A stretch of 50,395 bases of DNA from contig CAXKVR010000484.1 of the NCBI GenBank assembly GCA_964058845.1, positions 1 through 50,395 of the forward strand, read 5' to 3'. Of this stretch, positions 21,754 to 33,287 are shown one piece after another; position 1 is the first letter of the stretch; each line of letters starts with the position of its first letter. Under the pieces are notes generated by a model. It was not told the DNA's origin. It made no database searches and was given only the letters and a program-made list of their open reading frames with translations. Source of the DNA: Carex sylvatica. Lineage: Eukaryota; Streptophyta; Magnoliopsida; Poales; Cyperaceae. Position numbers and translations under genes: made by a program.

Positions 21754-23989
21754 ATGATGCATAGATGGTGATCATGCTCATCTTGCCTATTACATTGGAG
21801 AAGTCTGTGACACTCAACCCTTTTGTGAAGATATCAGCAATTTGCTCTTTGGTATGAACGAAAGGCATACATATAATGCTCTCGTCAAGTTTATCCTTGA
21901 TAAAGTGCCGGTCAATCTCCACATGTTTGGTTCTATCATGTTGTACTGGGTTGTTTGCTATGTTTATGACCGCCTTGTTGTCACAGTATAACATTATGGG
22001 TTTGTTCTCCAACAATCCCAATTCCGATAGCAATCTTCGTAACCACAACCCTTCACTCACACCTTGGGCCATAGCTCTATACTTAGCCTCTGCAGTGGAC
22101 CTTGCTACTACATTCTGCTTCTTGCTTTGCCAAGAAACCAGACTACCCCCAACAAACGAACAGTAGTCTGAAGTTGACTTTCTATCATCAAGACACCCTG
22201 CCCAATCGGCATCTGTATAGACTTCAATCCTAGTGTGCCCATTTTTACTGAGGAGCATACCTTTTCCTGGACAGCTCTTGAGATACCTCAGAATCTGATA
22301 CACAGCCTCTTGATGTGGAACTCTAGGGTCGTGCATATATTTGCTCACTACGCTCATAGCGTATGCAATGTCAGGTCGAGTATGTGACAAGTAAATTAGT
22401 CTACCTACTAGGCGCTGATGTCCTCTATCTACTTGATCAGATATCCCTCCCTTCAACTTATTATTAGGGTCTATGGGTGTATTGACCGGTCGACACCCAA
22501 GCATCCCCGTGTCACTCAGCAGATCTAGAACATACTTTTGCTGCGAGAGAACTACCCCCTTTTTTGAACGAACAACCTCAATGTCTAGAAAGTAGTGCAA
22601 TTCACCCAGGTCTTTCATTTCAAACTGTGTGGCTAAGCTGGCCTTAAGCATCTTCATCTCAACAGTATCATTACCTATTAACACTATATCATCCACATAT
22701 ACAACCAAAATGCAGATCTTCTCCCATTTCCTTTGGATGAACATAATGTGATCGGTACTACTTTGTTGATAGCCTAGTTTTTTCATTACCATAGAAAACC
22801 TATCAAACCAGGCTCGTGGTGATTGCTTTAACCCGTACAGGGAGCGCTTTAGACGACACACTTTACCCTTCAATTGTTTGTTTTCAAACCCAGGTGGGAC
22901 CTCCATATACACCTCTTCCTTTAGGTCACCATGAAGAAATGCATTTTTAACATCTAGTTGGCACAAATCTCACCCAAAGTTTACCGCACACGAGATGAGA
23001 GTTCTGACAGTATTCATTGTAGCCACTGGAGCAAAGGTCTCCTCATATTCCACACCATATATTTGTGTGTAGCCCTTGGCCACCAATCTGGCCTTGAATC
23101 TGTCCACCTTTCCCTCTGGAGTATATTTTGTTGAGTATACCCACTTGCATCCTACAATGCTCTTGTTGGACGGTCTAGGGACCATATCCCAGGTATCATT
23201 CTTGACTAATGTTCTCATCTCCTCGAACATTGCCTTCTTCCACTTTGAGTCCTGCATTGATTTCCTCCAATCACATGGAATAGAGTTATAGTGTAAGGAG
23301 GTTACAAAAGCTTTGTAAGTAGGGGAAAGTGTCTCAAATGAGACATAGTGAGAGATAGTATGCAATGTTGAGGCATCTTCCCCTTGCTTTATGACAGTTG
23401 ATCGAACTCCTTTGTGCAAGGTAATAGGAAGATCGAGATCAGGAAAAAGAGGAGTACCTGAGGGTAACTCTGAGTTACCTGAAGGCTGTGGTGTGAGCGA
23501 GCCGTCGACAGGAGCAAGTAATTGGTATTGATCTTGGACCAGAGATTGGTCAACATTCTCATGACGAGGTTTTTGAGTGTAAACCTTGTTGATCTGCCTA
23601 TTAGGAGGTGGTAGGCTTTGGTTAATGCTTAAGTCTAGATCTGTATCTATAGTTAGACTCAGGCCGATCATAGTATCGGGTACACTGTTGTTAGATCCCT
23701 TACTCTCCCCCTCTCGACCAACTCGGTCCAAGGGATGGGTGACAACAACCTCAAGATGATCATGAAATGTAACTGAAGATGCCTTGGACTGTGCATCGGA
23801 GAGAGTAAAATAGGGTTCTGTTTCTCGGAATGTCACATCCAAGCTTTCCAGCATCCTTTTTTTCATAGGGTCATAACATCTATACCCTTTTTTTCCCACT
23901 GGAGTACCCAACAAACACACATTTGTGGGCCTTCGCATCAAGTTTGCTAATACCTGGACTTGTGTTATGAACAAAACACACACAACCAA
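21749..23989 (-). pseudogene. copia reverse transcriptase and RNase H part
   Basis: The frame at 22970-23989 carries the integrase C-terminus, a variable Ser/Pro linker, and the start of reverse transcriptase (NDTWDMVPRP, KWVYSTKYTPEGKVDRFKAR, VAKGYTQ..EETFAPVA). One in-frame TGA (22967-22969) replaces the usual Trp codon. The remaining 405 codons (21749-22966) are intact, with LDVKNAFLHGDL, the catalytic YVDD box (IIVYVDD-type, here LVVYVDDIVLIG) and the RNase H block (VYTDADWAGCLDDRKSTSDY, then KYRAMA and DNKAV). It ends just before the polypurine tract. Confidence 0.95.
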
Positions 23990-24960
23990 ACTTTTTTGGA
24001 GGTACCTTGAATGAGGTGGTCCTGGTGAGCATTTCGAGTGGTGTACTGAAGTCCACCACTCTCAAAGGCATTATGTTGATCAAATATGTAGCAGTCTGCG
24101 CTGCTTCTCTCCAAAGGTACCTCGAAACATTCATGGCAAAGAGGAGGCACCTCGTCACTTCCAAGATGTGCTTGTTCTTCCTTTCTGCAACACCATTTTG
24201 TTTAGGTGTATTCACACATGTAGTTTGATGTACAATACCATTACCTCTTAAGAAGTCTTGTATTGCCCTGTTGGTGTATTATGTGCCATTATCCGAGCGT
24301 AACACCTTCATTTTTTTCTCAAATTGGGTTTCCACCATCTTGTGAAAAGTCTTGAAGTACTCCAAAACTCCCTCTTTACTCTTCAACAGGTACAACCAAG
24401 TCATCCGGCTATAACAATCAATAAATGTGACAAACCACTGTGAACCAGATAGAGCAGTAACTCTCGAGGGCCCCCAAACATCAGAATGAACAATATCAAA
24501 GTAAGAAAAACTTCTATTACCAAAAGAGGGATATATTGTTCTGGTGTGCTTAGCAAACTCACAAGCATCACATACTAGTTTAGTCTTGCTACACTTAGAG
24601 TATAGCTTGGGATATAACCTTCCAAGCACAATAAAAGATATATGCCCTAAACGGCTATGTAACAAAAACATCTCCAACTCTGGAGTCTCTGCCAAACAGG
24701 CTCTTGGGTCCAAAACCTCCCCTCCTTGCTTGAGTCAGTACAAGCCTTCACTCCTCTTGCCAATACCAATCACTCTTCCTGTCTTCAACTCCTGCAACAC
24801 AACATGAGTAGGAGACAGAGAAACAATAGAGTTAAGATCATCTACCAATTGACTAACTGATAGGAGGTTATTGGTGAAGTTAGGTACATGAAAGACTGAC
24901 GATAGTTGGAGGTCTGGGGTACATGTTACATCCCCAACTCCTGCTATCGAACATAGCGAG
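23880..24960 (-). pseudogene. copia pre-integrase and integrase part
   Basis: The minus strand shows the pre-integrase zinc motif (HSRLGH...CDACEFAKH), then the integrase core start with the first catalytic Asp in HSDVWGPSRV and the second in RSDNGT. A stop codon follows RSDNGT immediately (24279), where the family normally has Glu-Tyr. The frame reopens with the block containing NGVAERKN, which carries the catalytic Glu. A further frameshift occurs in the overlap at 23880-23989, where the C-terminal integrase continues in another frame (..KCVFVGYSSGKK / VGKKGYRCYDP..). All three catalytic acids remain visible, but not in one frame. Confidence 0.9.
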
Positions 24961-24971
24961 CCATCGGGTGT

Positions 24972-25493
24972 TTATACCTTTTCTCTCCCAGATATAGGCT
25001 TATAGGTTTTGAACATTGTGGGGTCAGGGGTCATATGCTTAGATGCCCCAGAGTCTACAATCCAGGACCGATCAAGGCTAGACTCGGCTATTAGAGCTTT
25101 TATAATAGTGCCAACAGGTCTAACTACAGTGGTAAGAAGAGAGGAAAGAATGTAATTGTCAGTTCCAGATGGAGCAGAAATAGGTGAGGCACTGCTAGTT
25201 AAGGTAGTGGACAAAAGTCGAGCTACAAGCTGAGTCACTAGTAGAGTCACTATATCATCAGTGCCTAAACCTAGCACACTTGTGCTGTCAGCCACATGTG
25301 CCTTTTGGTATCCTCCACCACGTCCTAGTCCACGACCTCTACCTTGTCCTCTGCCACGACTACCATCACGATCTCGATCTCTAGCTAGTCTTCCATGTAA
25401 GTCCCAACAAGTCTCCCTGGTGTGATTATTTCTATGATAGTGATCACAGACTTTGTCACCCTGGGAGGACACTGTGTGTGGTTGGCTCAACAT
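24972..25493 (-). pseudogene. copia zinc knuckle and protease part of gag-pol
   Basis: The minus-strand frame holds a zinc-knuckle segment (CDHYHRNNHTRETCWDLHG). The second zinc-binding position, normally Cys, is Tyr, so the knuckle lacks a ligand. A Gly/Arg-rich basic stretch follows. Near the end comes the aspartic protease motif WIVDSGASKHMT with the catalytic Asp-Ser-Gly. The frame then stops at 24972, short of the integrase. Open frames continue after that stop. Confidence 0.85.
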
Positions 25494-26177
25494 AGCTGAA
25501 CCCTCCTACACTGGCAAGGATATCATTTTCTTCCTCATACTTTCCTCTTGAACCACTACTGCAAAGGCATCACGAAGAGCAGGTAGAGGATTCATCTGCC
25601 AAAAACTCTGTCGGGTCTACTCGAACTCAGAGTTGAGGCCAGCAAGAAAGCAAAAGGTCCTTCTTTTTCCTAACTATTTTGTAAAGGCTAGTGCATCTAC
25701 TGAGCATGTCATCACTAAAGGATCAAAGAAATTCATTTGCTCCCACACATTGTTTAATTCTGAGAAATACTCAGTCACACTCATTTCTCCCTGTACCAGA
25801 CTGTCTGACTTAGACTGGAGGTGATAGATCTGCCCATGGTTACCTTTTTGCGAGTACATCTCGGCTGCCCGATCCCACACTTGTCGAGCAGTGTTCAACA
25901 TCATAAACTGACTTTGCAGTCTACCCTCAATCGAATTGACTAGCCATGACATAACCTGGCCATCGTCTACCTCCCACTTCTGAAACTCAGGTTTTTCCTC
26001 TACCTTCTCATGTCCCACAGCTACTGGTTTCTTTGATGTACCGGTAACATATCCAGTTAGTCTCTGGCCTTTCAAGTGCATAAGCATTTGCCTTGACCAC
26101 AATAGATAGTTCTCAACCACATTCAATCTCACTGAGATGACCTGAGACGATTTAGAGAAGTTTCTGTCTTCTGCCAT
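25494..26177 (-). pseudogene. copia gag, N-terminal part, frame broken
   Basis: From the ATG at 26177 the minus strand encodes a typical plant copia Gag start: a short basic leader, then a segment with NYLLWSRQMLMHLKGQRLTG, then a conserved Trp-rich part (QKWEVDDGQVMSWLVNSIEG) and a block ending in LNNVWEQMNFFDP. These match the UBN2-type Gag domain. The frame stops at 25674, before the zinc knuckle, and Gag-like sequence continues in another frame toward 25494, so at least one frameshift is present. The product would have packaged element RNA. Confidence 0.85.
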
Positions 26178-26481
26178 TTCTTCTCTCTTTTCTTTTCTTT
26201 CTTTTTATTTTTTATTTTTTTATTTTTTTTAGAATTTAGAAATGAGTAACGATGTTCATATGAGTAATGAGAGGAAACAACTCACACGAAGGAGATCACG
26301 CGACTCACGCAAAGGGAAACGGCAGTGCTCACGCGAAGGAGAAAGCGGGCGCTGGAACTCCGTGAGGCTCACGCGCTCGAACTCCCGACAACGACGGACA
26401 GTGCTGGAACTCCTGACAATGGCGGACACACAACAACAGCGAACGCTCACGCGACACACGCAACGGAGAGAAATTTCTCCC

Positions 26482-26493
26482 GCTCTGATACCA
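26482..26493 (-). promoter_or_regulatory. copia primer-binding site (initiator Met tRNA)
   Basis: The minus strand reads TGGTATCAGAGC immediately after the 5' LTR, the standard plant copia primer-binding site complementary to the 3' end of initiator-methionine tRNA. Confidence 0.9.
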
Positions 26494-26642
26494 TGAAGTT
26501 TTCAATGTTAAGAAAATGGGGATCTTTTCATTAATCGATAATCTGTCTAGGTATACAAGTTAATCTTACACTTTAGTCCCTATAACTATTATATTCACAC
26601 TTTTACCTAAATATCCTTATATTAACAATACAATATTCAACA
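26494..26642 (-). repeat. 5' LTR of the copia element, 149 bp
   Basis: On the minus strand it begins TGTTGAATATTG and ends GAAAACTTCA, with canonical TG..CA ends, and is followed directly by the primer-binding site. It is 96% identical to the 3' LTR. Confidence 0.95.
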
Positions 26643-26920
26643 GTTCTAAAGCATGGTTCCCATTTCCCAGCTTTTTGCACTACCTTCCCCTATTCTGGAA
26701 ACAACTTTTGGATCACACTCAGCAATAACAGTATCCTGTATGTGCTTATCAAATGCTTATCATTGCTGGGTAGATGTTCTTTTGATCCCTCAATGAAAGG
26801 ATTTGTTTGCCTCTCCTCACAGATCAGGATGAATTCAAGTTTTTTGACACTTGACAGGGCAATTTCACCATTCCATATGGAGACAATTGCACCATTACTT
26901 ATTAAAATTATCACGTAACG
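26643..26920 (-). pseudogene. gene-like fragment disrupted by the copia insertion
   Basis: The minus strand reads as credible protein: NGAIVSIWNGEIALSSVKK, then CEERQTNPFIEGSKEHLPSN, then DKH. At that point an 11-bp tandem duplication (two TGCTTATCA words near 26732-26752 on the plus strand) shifts the frame; beyond it the adjacent frame continues plausibly (DTVIAECDPKVVSRIGEG, then SAKSWEMG) to the copia target site. Sequence on the far side of the copia (about 21538-21592) also reads openly. I do not recognise the family. The duplication and the retrotransposon make it a probable dead gene piece or exon. Confidence 0.45.
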
Positions 26921-28190
26921 AAATAGTAGCGGGCGAATAACAAATAATACTAATTTAATAATTAATTTTATTATATTTTATAAATAGATTATCAAAACTT
27001 ATTCATTTTATATATATGTAATCACATTACTAATACAAAAAATAAAAAAATAAATATACAATCAATTTTAACTAAATTATTTTTAATGAAGTAAATTAAA
27101 AAATATGAATCTCTCTTCAGACAAATTCAATTATTTAACTAAATAATAAGGCATGCAAATCAAAGTAATATTTAATATTATTTTAAAACAAAAAATATAC
27201 ACTAAATAACAAAAGTACATCACTAATTATTACTCAAACATTAATTATCATATGAAATATCACACAAGTAAATTTCTCCATTACTAATTATGCTCAAACT
27301 TTATCACATAAATTTATTTATATAATTATCTATTTGGGTAACTGCTATGAAATAACTTTTATCTGTATCCTTATCTGTTTAGCTAACAAAATTATTATTT
27401 TTATCCATGTTCATATCCAATAAGATAACAAAAAATTCTTATTCATAGCAGTCTTATTGAATATAATACGAATTGAATAAACAGTTAAAATGATATCATT
27501 GCACCCCCCTAAATACAAGCAACAAATTAGAAATTATACGCACGTCACATGCCACTTGGGATCGAACCAAGAATCTCTTGATCGAAATAGATTGCTTAAC
27601 AAAAATACTACGCATGACAGCTAAATAGGCGATTTCAATTAATTAGTTGGGCACTATTCTATTATGGGACTACATATATTATCGGGATTAAGTCGGTGAA
27701 ACTTGTAGTATTTCACTGTGTGTGTATATATATTTAAATAATAAAAAGTGATATACACTACTGATTTTATTGATAAACGAAACCTACAAAATTATCAGAT
27801 CATGATACCAAACAGTTGGTACCAGTTTGTCAAAACATAAAGAAATAGCATAAGAAACACAAACTAAAACATCAACAAACACAAACCTAATCCATCATAT
27901 TAGCTATATCTACTTACTCCTATACCATAAGAACTATCAAAAATCACCATATACGAGAAGAGTATAGCTACGGTGCTATGGATTGTATAGAGGACTACGG
28001 TGCTAGGGCTTAATATTAAAAGTTTTTAAAATTCTAACGGTCGATCCGAACCGTTCATCTTATTCTCCATATTAATTGTTTGGAGACCAAATTTTACATT
28101 TTTTGGAAAAAAATTACTATTTTTTTAGATAGATAAAAAATCAAGAAGACATAAATTCAAATTGAGCTAAAACGTTATAACGTTTTCTCA
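26921..28190. other. AT-rich intergenic DNA
   Basis: No gene is seen. It includes a possible tRNA-derived SINE relic near 27530-27610 and, at 28035-28135, a copy of the arm sequence of the foldback MITE found at 6489-6913 (..GAACCGTTCATCTTATTCTC..). Confidence 0.5.
27530..27610 (-). repeat. possible tRNA-derived SINE relic
   Basis: The minus strand contains a perfect T-arm-like element (CTTGG, TTCGATC, CCAAG) whose core GGTTCGATCCC (27558-27568) resembles RNA polymerase III box B. A weak box-A-like TAGCTGTCATGCG lies upstream. It does not fold as a full tRNA, so it is not called as one. Confidence 0.25.
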
Positions 28191-28219
28191 AACATTTATA
28201 ATGTTTTAAGTCAAAAGCT

Positions 28220-28640
28220 CATTTTGGAGCTGTCTCTATAAATAGACATTTGGACTTCTCCCCAAAGGCATCCCAGTCGATCCTAACATTTCAAAAAGAG
28301 ATTTTTCTGTGAGCTTGGTTCCTCCATTGTTAATTGAGCTTAAAACTTCAATATCTCTCAAACAACCTTAAACCACTTCACTAATCTTGAGTTATATTAG
28401 GTTAGAGTGAGATTTAGAGTGTTTCTTTTGATATTCTAAACTTGAGACCTTGTTCTCTCTTTGAGTTGGCCGTGTGACTTTCCGAAGGTTTTGTAAGAGC
28501 TCACCGGTTCACAAGTTGTAATCATTTCTCGTTGGGTATAGAAAGGCACACTTAGAAGAGGTTGCGAAACTCCGGAGACGTAGGCCTTTGATTTGCCGAA
28601 CTCCGTTATCACCCCGCGTCTCAAATTTCTCTAAACTCAT
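28220..28640 (+). repeat. LTR-like retrotransposon remnant
   Basis: A TATA box in the context GTCTCTATAAATAGAC (about 28228-28243) is followed by a leader-like region and then by GGAGACGTAGGCCTTTGATT and TGCCGAACTCCGTTATC. Plant copia LTRs commonly carry a downstream GACGTAGGC...CCGAAC..CGTTA block of this kind. No second LTR, primer-binding site or target duplication was found, so this is a fragment or solo LTR with unresolved ends. Confidence 0.45.
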
Positions 28641-29179
28641 CTATTTACTTTTAATTGCGATTATTTTCAATTTTTAGAGCAATTAGTGGTACACTTAGTA
28701 TAATAATTATGCCACTAGGTACATTCCTTAATTGGATATGTTTTAATTTAACTTTTTTATGTACATAGTAGCCTACGTATTTTTAATTGTATGTGTGAAC
28801 TTAATTATGATAACAATGAGCATTTATTGATTATGAACTAATTGGTACTTTAATTAATCTTAGTAACAATGAGTATTTTTAATCTTGCTACTTAATTCAA
28901 TCTTGATTATGAGCTTATGATAACAATGAATATTTATTGTTTTTAATTTAGCTAGCTAGTAATATTTTAATCTTGATACTTTAATTATGAACCTTTTATA
29001 TATGTTATGACACAAAAATTTTAGGAGCCCGTACGTTAATCCTTATTATTTAATTATATATTATTGAGTTGGTATTATATATGTATATTATTAAATAATT
29101 ATCTCATTATATATAATTGATGAGTATAGCTCCAAATTAAATTAATGACACATGCAATACATCACAAGGAATACAGTTG
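28641..29179. other. AT-rich DNA with degenerate tandem repeats
   Basis: No gene is seen. Between about 28805 and 29000 the words AACAATGAGTATTT, TTAATCTTG and ATTATGA recur in loose tandem order. Confidence 0.45.
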
Positions 29180-29509
29180 AGAATATCGCCATCCGTTCAA
29201 CAAGGAACGCAATTGGTACTGATCAAACTAATGCTGATGGCTCATCTACATCACCGATGGTAAAGATCACCACATCTACACCATCTATTTAACAGCCCAA
29301 CCAATGTTAAAGATTCAATCAAAATCAACGGTTCGTTAAAAATTAATTGATGGCAAAGATGGGGCATCAGCGCTATCGGTTTTTTGAACGCCAACTGATG
29401 GTACAAAGTTTGACATAATTACAGCGCTGCCACTCGTGACGAACGCCATCTGTGCGGAAACACATCCAATGGTAAAGGGGCAATGGAAAAAATATTTTTT
29501 GTAGTAGTG
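29180..29509. mobile_element. right terminus of a CACTA transposon
   Basis: The segment ends in TTTTTTGTAGTAGTG (29495-29509), the complement of CACTACTACAAAAAA, a standard CACTA tip. Inward, short subterminal words related to GATGGTAAAG/CCAATGGTAAAG/GCCATC recur from about 29180. No matching left tip was found, so this is a truncated or rearranged element with no transposase. Confidence 0.65.
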
Positions 29510-29510
29510 T

Positions 29511-29596
29511 CAGCACCAGTGCCCATCGACATAATTGAAGAATTAAATGTGCTATCACAAGGGTATGGCAGACGAGGTGGTGACATCAAGGTTATT
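29511..29596 (+). other. exon-like fragment, unknown
   Basis: Directly after the CACTA tip the plus strand is open for 27-28 codons (..PVPIDIIEELNVLSQG, then YGRRGGDIK) and ends at a consensus donor (AAG/GTTATT). It could be a remnant of a host gene into which the CACTA inserted. It is too short to identify. Confidence 0.25.
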
Positions 29597-29925
29597 TTTC
29601 TTAATTTATACATATAGAAACCTGTGCTTTGGCAACAAAAGCACAAGTTTGTCACAATAATTTAATTAAATGATTCCATCAAATTTACTATAGCTTGGAT
29701 GAAATATGAGCTTTGCCAGAAGCTGGAGTATAAAATGATTTCTAATTTAGAACATCTATGTACAGTAGTCTTTTTTTTTTTTTTTGATGAAATGGCAAAG
29801 GCTGCTAATATTTTATTGAATTAAAAATATTTACAAGTATTCAGTAATGTCAGAGATCCATACACTCTAACCATTACTCTTCATACATTTCCACTTAGCA
29901 GTTTGCTAACCATAATCTACCTAAT

Positions 29926-30516
29926 TTAGTAGCTCAAATTTGCTATGAATTCTGGGGCAACTTTCAAATCATGAAAAATACAGTTATTACGCTGTAACCA
30001 TATGAACCAGCATGTGCATACGAAAATAACTGCACCTATTTGCCTGATTTTTCTTCCTCTAGATGACAGGGCCTTCATAGATTTAGTCCACGTATTAGGT
30101 AAGTCACCCTCTACATGATCCAGCATATATCCACTCGAAGAGGCTGCCGCTATCAAAACTCTTTGTGCAAATGGACAAGTGAACAACAGGTGGTAAGCTG
30201 TTTCTTGATTGTAGTTTGTGCATAATACACAGCTAGTGGGGCAGGTTATGTGGGGCCTTTGTAGCATATCCCTTGTGAGAATGCGATCTTAGAGCAACAG
30301 ATAGCAAAAAATCTTCACTTTGTGCGGAATTTTCATACACCAAATTTCTGGATATGGCCATCTAGCTTTTTCCTCGGACTTGAATTTGATGTAAAAAGAG
30401 TTTGATGAGTACATTCCTGTATTTCCCCAGTTCCACCTTAGCATATTCCCTTGCCTAGATACTGATTGACTGAAATTTGGTAGAATTTTCAGCACTCTTC
30501 CAGAAAAAAGAGCCAC
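29926..30516 (-). pseudogene. LINE ORF2 C-terminal zinc-knuckle region
   Basis: The minus strand carries WPYPEIWCMKIPHKVKIFCY (end of the 30289-30516 frame) and then, in the 29926-30267 frame, CVLCTNYNQETAYHLLFTCP, the Cys/His zf-RVT motif at the end of plant LINE ORF2 proteins. A stop separates the two frames. Confidence 0.85.
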
Positions 30517-30885
30517 CTGTGTTCCATCTTCTTACACCTCGCACTGATTTAGTTCTGATTTTGATTATCATTTCGGACCAAATTGCCCCCTAGTCGGAAT
30601 TAGGACGCCACCACCATCTTAGGAGCAGTGCCATGTTATGTAATTCCAAGTCAATTAGGCCCAGTTCACCCCAATTTCTTAGTGTGCATAGTGAATCCCA
30701 GTTGATCAAGGAAATTACTCGCTTTGCCCCTTCTTTCTTACCCTAGAGAAACAATCGTCTGATAAAATCTATCCTCTTGATGACCCAACACGGTAATTTG
30801 AAGCACGCCATGTAGTAAATGGGTAAAGCTAAAAGCCCGACCTTGTCAATTGAACCCGACCACCTCGGGACAGTAGTTTACCTTG

Positions 30886-31734
30886 CTACCCTTGCAGCCT
30901 ATGCTCAAATTTCTCGATTAGAAGGAGATAATCAGATCGAGTTAGGGCTGTTATGGTAAGTGGCATACCCAGATAGTTGATAGGCAGTGATTCCCTCTTG
31001 CATCCAAGAACTGTCATTGCCTCAGTTATCTGCTCTTCTTGCAAATTAAAAAGAATTATTGCATTTTTGAAAAAATTAATTTCTAGGCCTGAAATAGCAG
31101 AGAATGATCTCAGCAGCAGCTTGAAGGATACTAATGATTGCTGATATGCCCTTGAGATGAATATTGAGTCATCCGCGTATTGGAGAGATATGAGCGACTC
31201 ATCAATTCTTGCAGAAATCGCTGTTGTCAGTAGGTCATTTAGGACCCTAACCATTTGCTGCATGACATCCGCAGCTAGAATAAAAGGCATAGGGGAGATA
31301 TGATCTCCCTGCCGTAAACCCCGTTTGTGCCTAAAGTAATAAAAACAGTCTCCATTTATATAAATTTTAGTGGAGGCTGATTCCAATAAGGACTGAATTC
31401 AGCATATCCATCGATGCGGTAATCCTCTAGCGTGCATTACCTCGTAAATGAACTGTCAATCCAATGAATCAAATGCCTTGCTAAAGTCGATCTTTGTAAG
31501 AATTATTGGTTTCTTAGCATGAGCCACATGGTGGAGAAGCTCCCGTGTTCCTATGAAGTTTTCAAAGATAAACCTCCCTTTCGGAAATGTCGACTGGTGA
31601 ACAGAAACAAGATCTGATAAGGATCCGCTAAGTCGGTTGGAGAGGACCTTTGACAGAAGTTTAGGGATTAGGTTTATTATGCTGACCGGACGGTAATCTT
31701 TAACCGTATTAGACTCATTTGTCTTTGGCAACAT
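30886..31734 (-). pseudogene. LINE ORF2 reverse transcriptase domain, broken
   Basis: Two frames. 31456-31734 has DYRPVSIINLIPKLLSKVLS, QSTFPKGRFI and the first catalytic Asp in KIDFSKAFDSLD. After a stop or frame change, 30886-31386 has the GLRQGDHISPMPFIL motif and the catalytic YADD box (SLQYADDSIFIS), then the thumb region with YLGMPL. The order and motifs are those of plant L1 ORF2. Confidence 0.9.
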
Positions 31735-32412
31735 GATTATCTTAGCCCTGTTGTGCTCACTGAGATCTAGCTCTCATTCATAAAATTGCTCAAAAATGCA
31801 CATGATATCTGTTTTGAGTATGTCCCAGTATTTTCCTAGGAATTCGTTGCCGTCTAGGCCTAAAGCCCGGTTTGATGCCAGGCCTTTTACGGCCTATTAA
31901 ACTTCTTTTTCTGTGAATCGGGCCGCCAAATGTGACAGGTCCAACCGCACTGGGTATAATTTTTTGCATCAAAGGTGGTTGTCTGGACCGTCGAACCCAT
32001 TAATTTTTGCATATGATCATGAAAAGCTGCATTTATTTCCACCGTTGAGTTGAGGGTACTGTCATTGTGTTGTAGATTGGTAACCAGGTTTTTGGCAGCG
32101 CGCGAGGATGCAAATTTATGAAAGAAGCTAGTATTCTCATCCCCTTCCCACAACCAGTGACATCTAGATCATTGTAACCATCTTTTCTCTTGTACATTTA
32201 CAAGCTCGAACACCCTTTCCCTAAGCACTTGCCTTCTTTTGAACTCCTCCTGTAGCAATTGCCTATGTTCCTCTAACCTGTCATATAATAGGATTGCATC
32301 CTTGCATAACGAGATATGTTCATCTAGTTTCCCAAATTTTCTTTTCTGCCATAGCAATAGATCTTTATATAGGGCCTCAGTTTTCATATAAAACCCCATT
32401 AGTCCAATAACA

Positions 32413-33255
32413 TCACCCAGATTCGTACTCTCCCAAATTCGTGCAACCTTCTCCCTCACCTTTGGGTATGCTAGCCAAAAGTTCTCCCATCTCGGCTCTC
32501 GCTTGACTACCCCCCCTTTGATTGCATGATAACAAAAGTGGATAGTGATCCGAAACCACCATCTCTAGTGCTCTCAATGTGATTAACAGAAACTTCAGAG
32601 CCCATCCCAGAGTGAGGAAGACTCTATCTATTTTTGAGAAATTTGGGTCGGGTCTTTTACTGCACCATGTGTAGGCTCTGTTTTGCAACGACACCTCTTC
32701 TATCTTAAGCTCGCTAATCAAATCATTAAAAGAATTCATTAGCGACAAATCTCTCAAAATCCTGGGTCTGTCCGTCATCCATCTGGTAAGGTTGAAATCG
32801 TCTGAAAGTATCCATGGGTGGTGCACCAATTTTGCCAATTGCCTGAGCTCGTCCATGAACGATCTTTTTACACTCCTATCATCAATACTCGGCCCATAAA
32901 CAGATGTAATTAAGAAGGTCCCCCCTGTAGCCTCCTGCCTCAACAGAGTCAAAATGGTATGGGATGTTGTCCATGAATTAATGAGTGTATAGTTGCGCTT
33001 CCAAGAAATTACAATTTCACCCCTTGTTCCTACAGCCAATAAGGCTACACATCTCCTCTAAAAAAAACTAGGTAAGGCCTTCGCATGAATTACAGGATCA
33101 TCCGAGCTCCACTTTGTTTCTTGGAGGCAGTAAATATCGCACCTAGAATTTTTAATCGCTTTTTTAACCACATTGCACTTCTCATCCCCTCCTAGACATC
33201 TCGTGTTCCAATTCAATATCTTAATTTTTAGCAAATCCATTAAATAATTGAGCAA
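32413..33255 (-). pseudogene. LINE ORF2 endonuclease domain, broken
   Basis: Two adjoining frames. The first (33058-33255) opens the AP-like endonuclease: KILNWNTRCLGG, then CDIYCLQETKW with the catalytic Glu. After a stop near 33055 the second frame (32413-33039) continues with ITSVYGPS, WILSDDFNLTRW (active-site Asp/Asn), AYTWCSKRPDPNFSKIDRVF and SDHYPLLLS with the terminal catalytic Asp-His. The role would be target-DNA nicking. Confidence 0.85.
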
Positions 33256-33287
33256 CCTTCTGACTACTTTCTTGGTTTATTCAACCC

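Larger units (their letters stand above)
21593..26642 (-). mobile_element. complete but mutated Ty1/copia LTR retrotransposon
   Basis: A 5050-bp element on the minus strand with every structural landmark: 149-bp LTRs, a primer-binding site matching the 3' end of initiator-methionine tRNA, a polypurine tract, and a perfect 5-bp target duplication GTTCT (21588-21592 and 26643-26647). Gag, protease, integrase, reverse transcriptase and RNase H follow in copia order. The LTRs differ at 6 of 149 positions, all transitions (about 4%). The coding region is broken by at least two frameshifts and three stop codons, so it cannot make an intact polyprotein. The element size fits small-LTR copia lineages such as Ale/Retrofit, but I did not assign the lineage. 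It interrupts a gene-like fragment readable on both sides. Confidence 0.95.

Noticed and set aside
21876..22166. 96-codon plus-strand frame
   Set aside because: Antisense of the copia RNase H region.
26242..26534. Arg-rich plus-strand frames
   Set aside because: Antisense to the untranslated leader of the copia element between the primer-binding site and gag.
27551..27570. tRNA-like T-arm
   Set aside because: No acceptor, D or anticodon arms can be fitted around it; at most a SINE relic.
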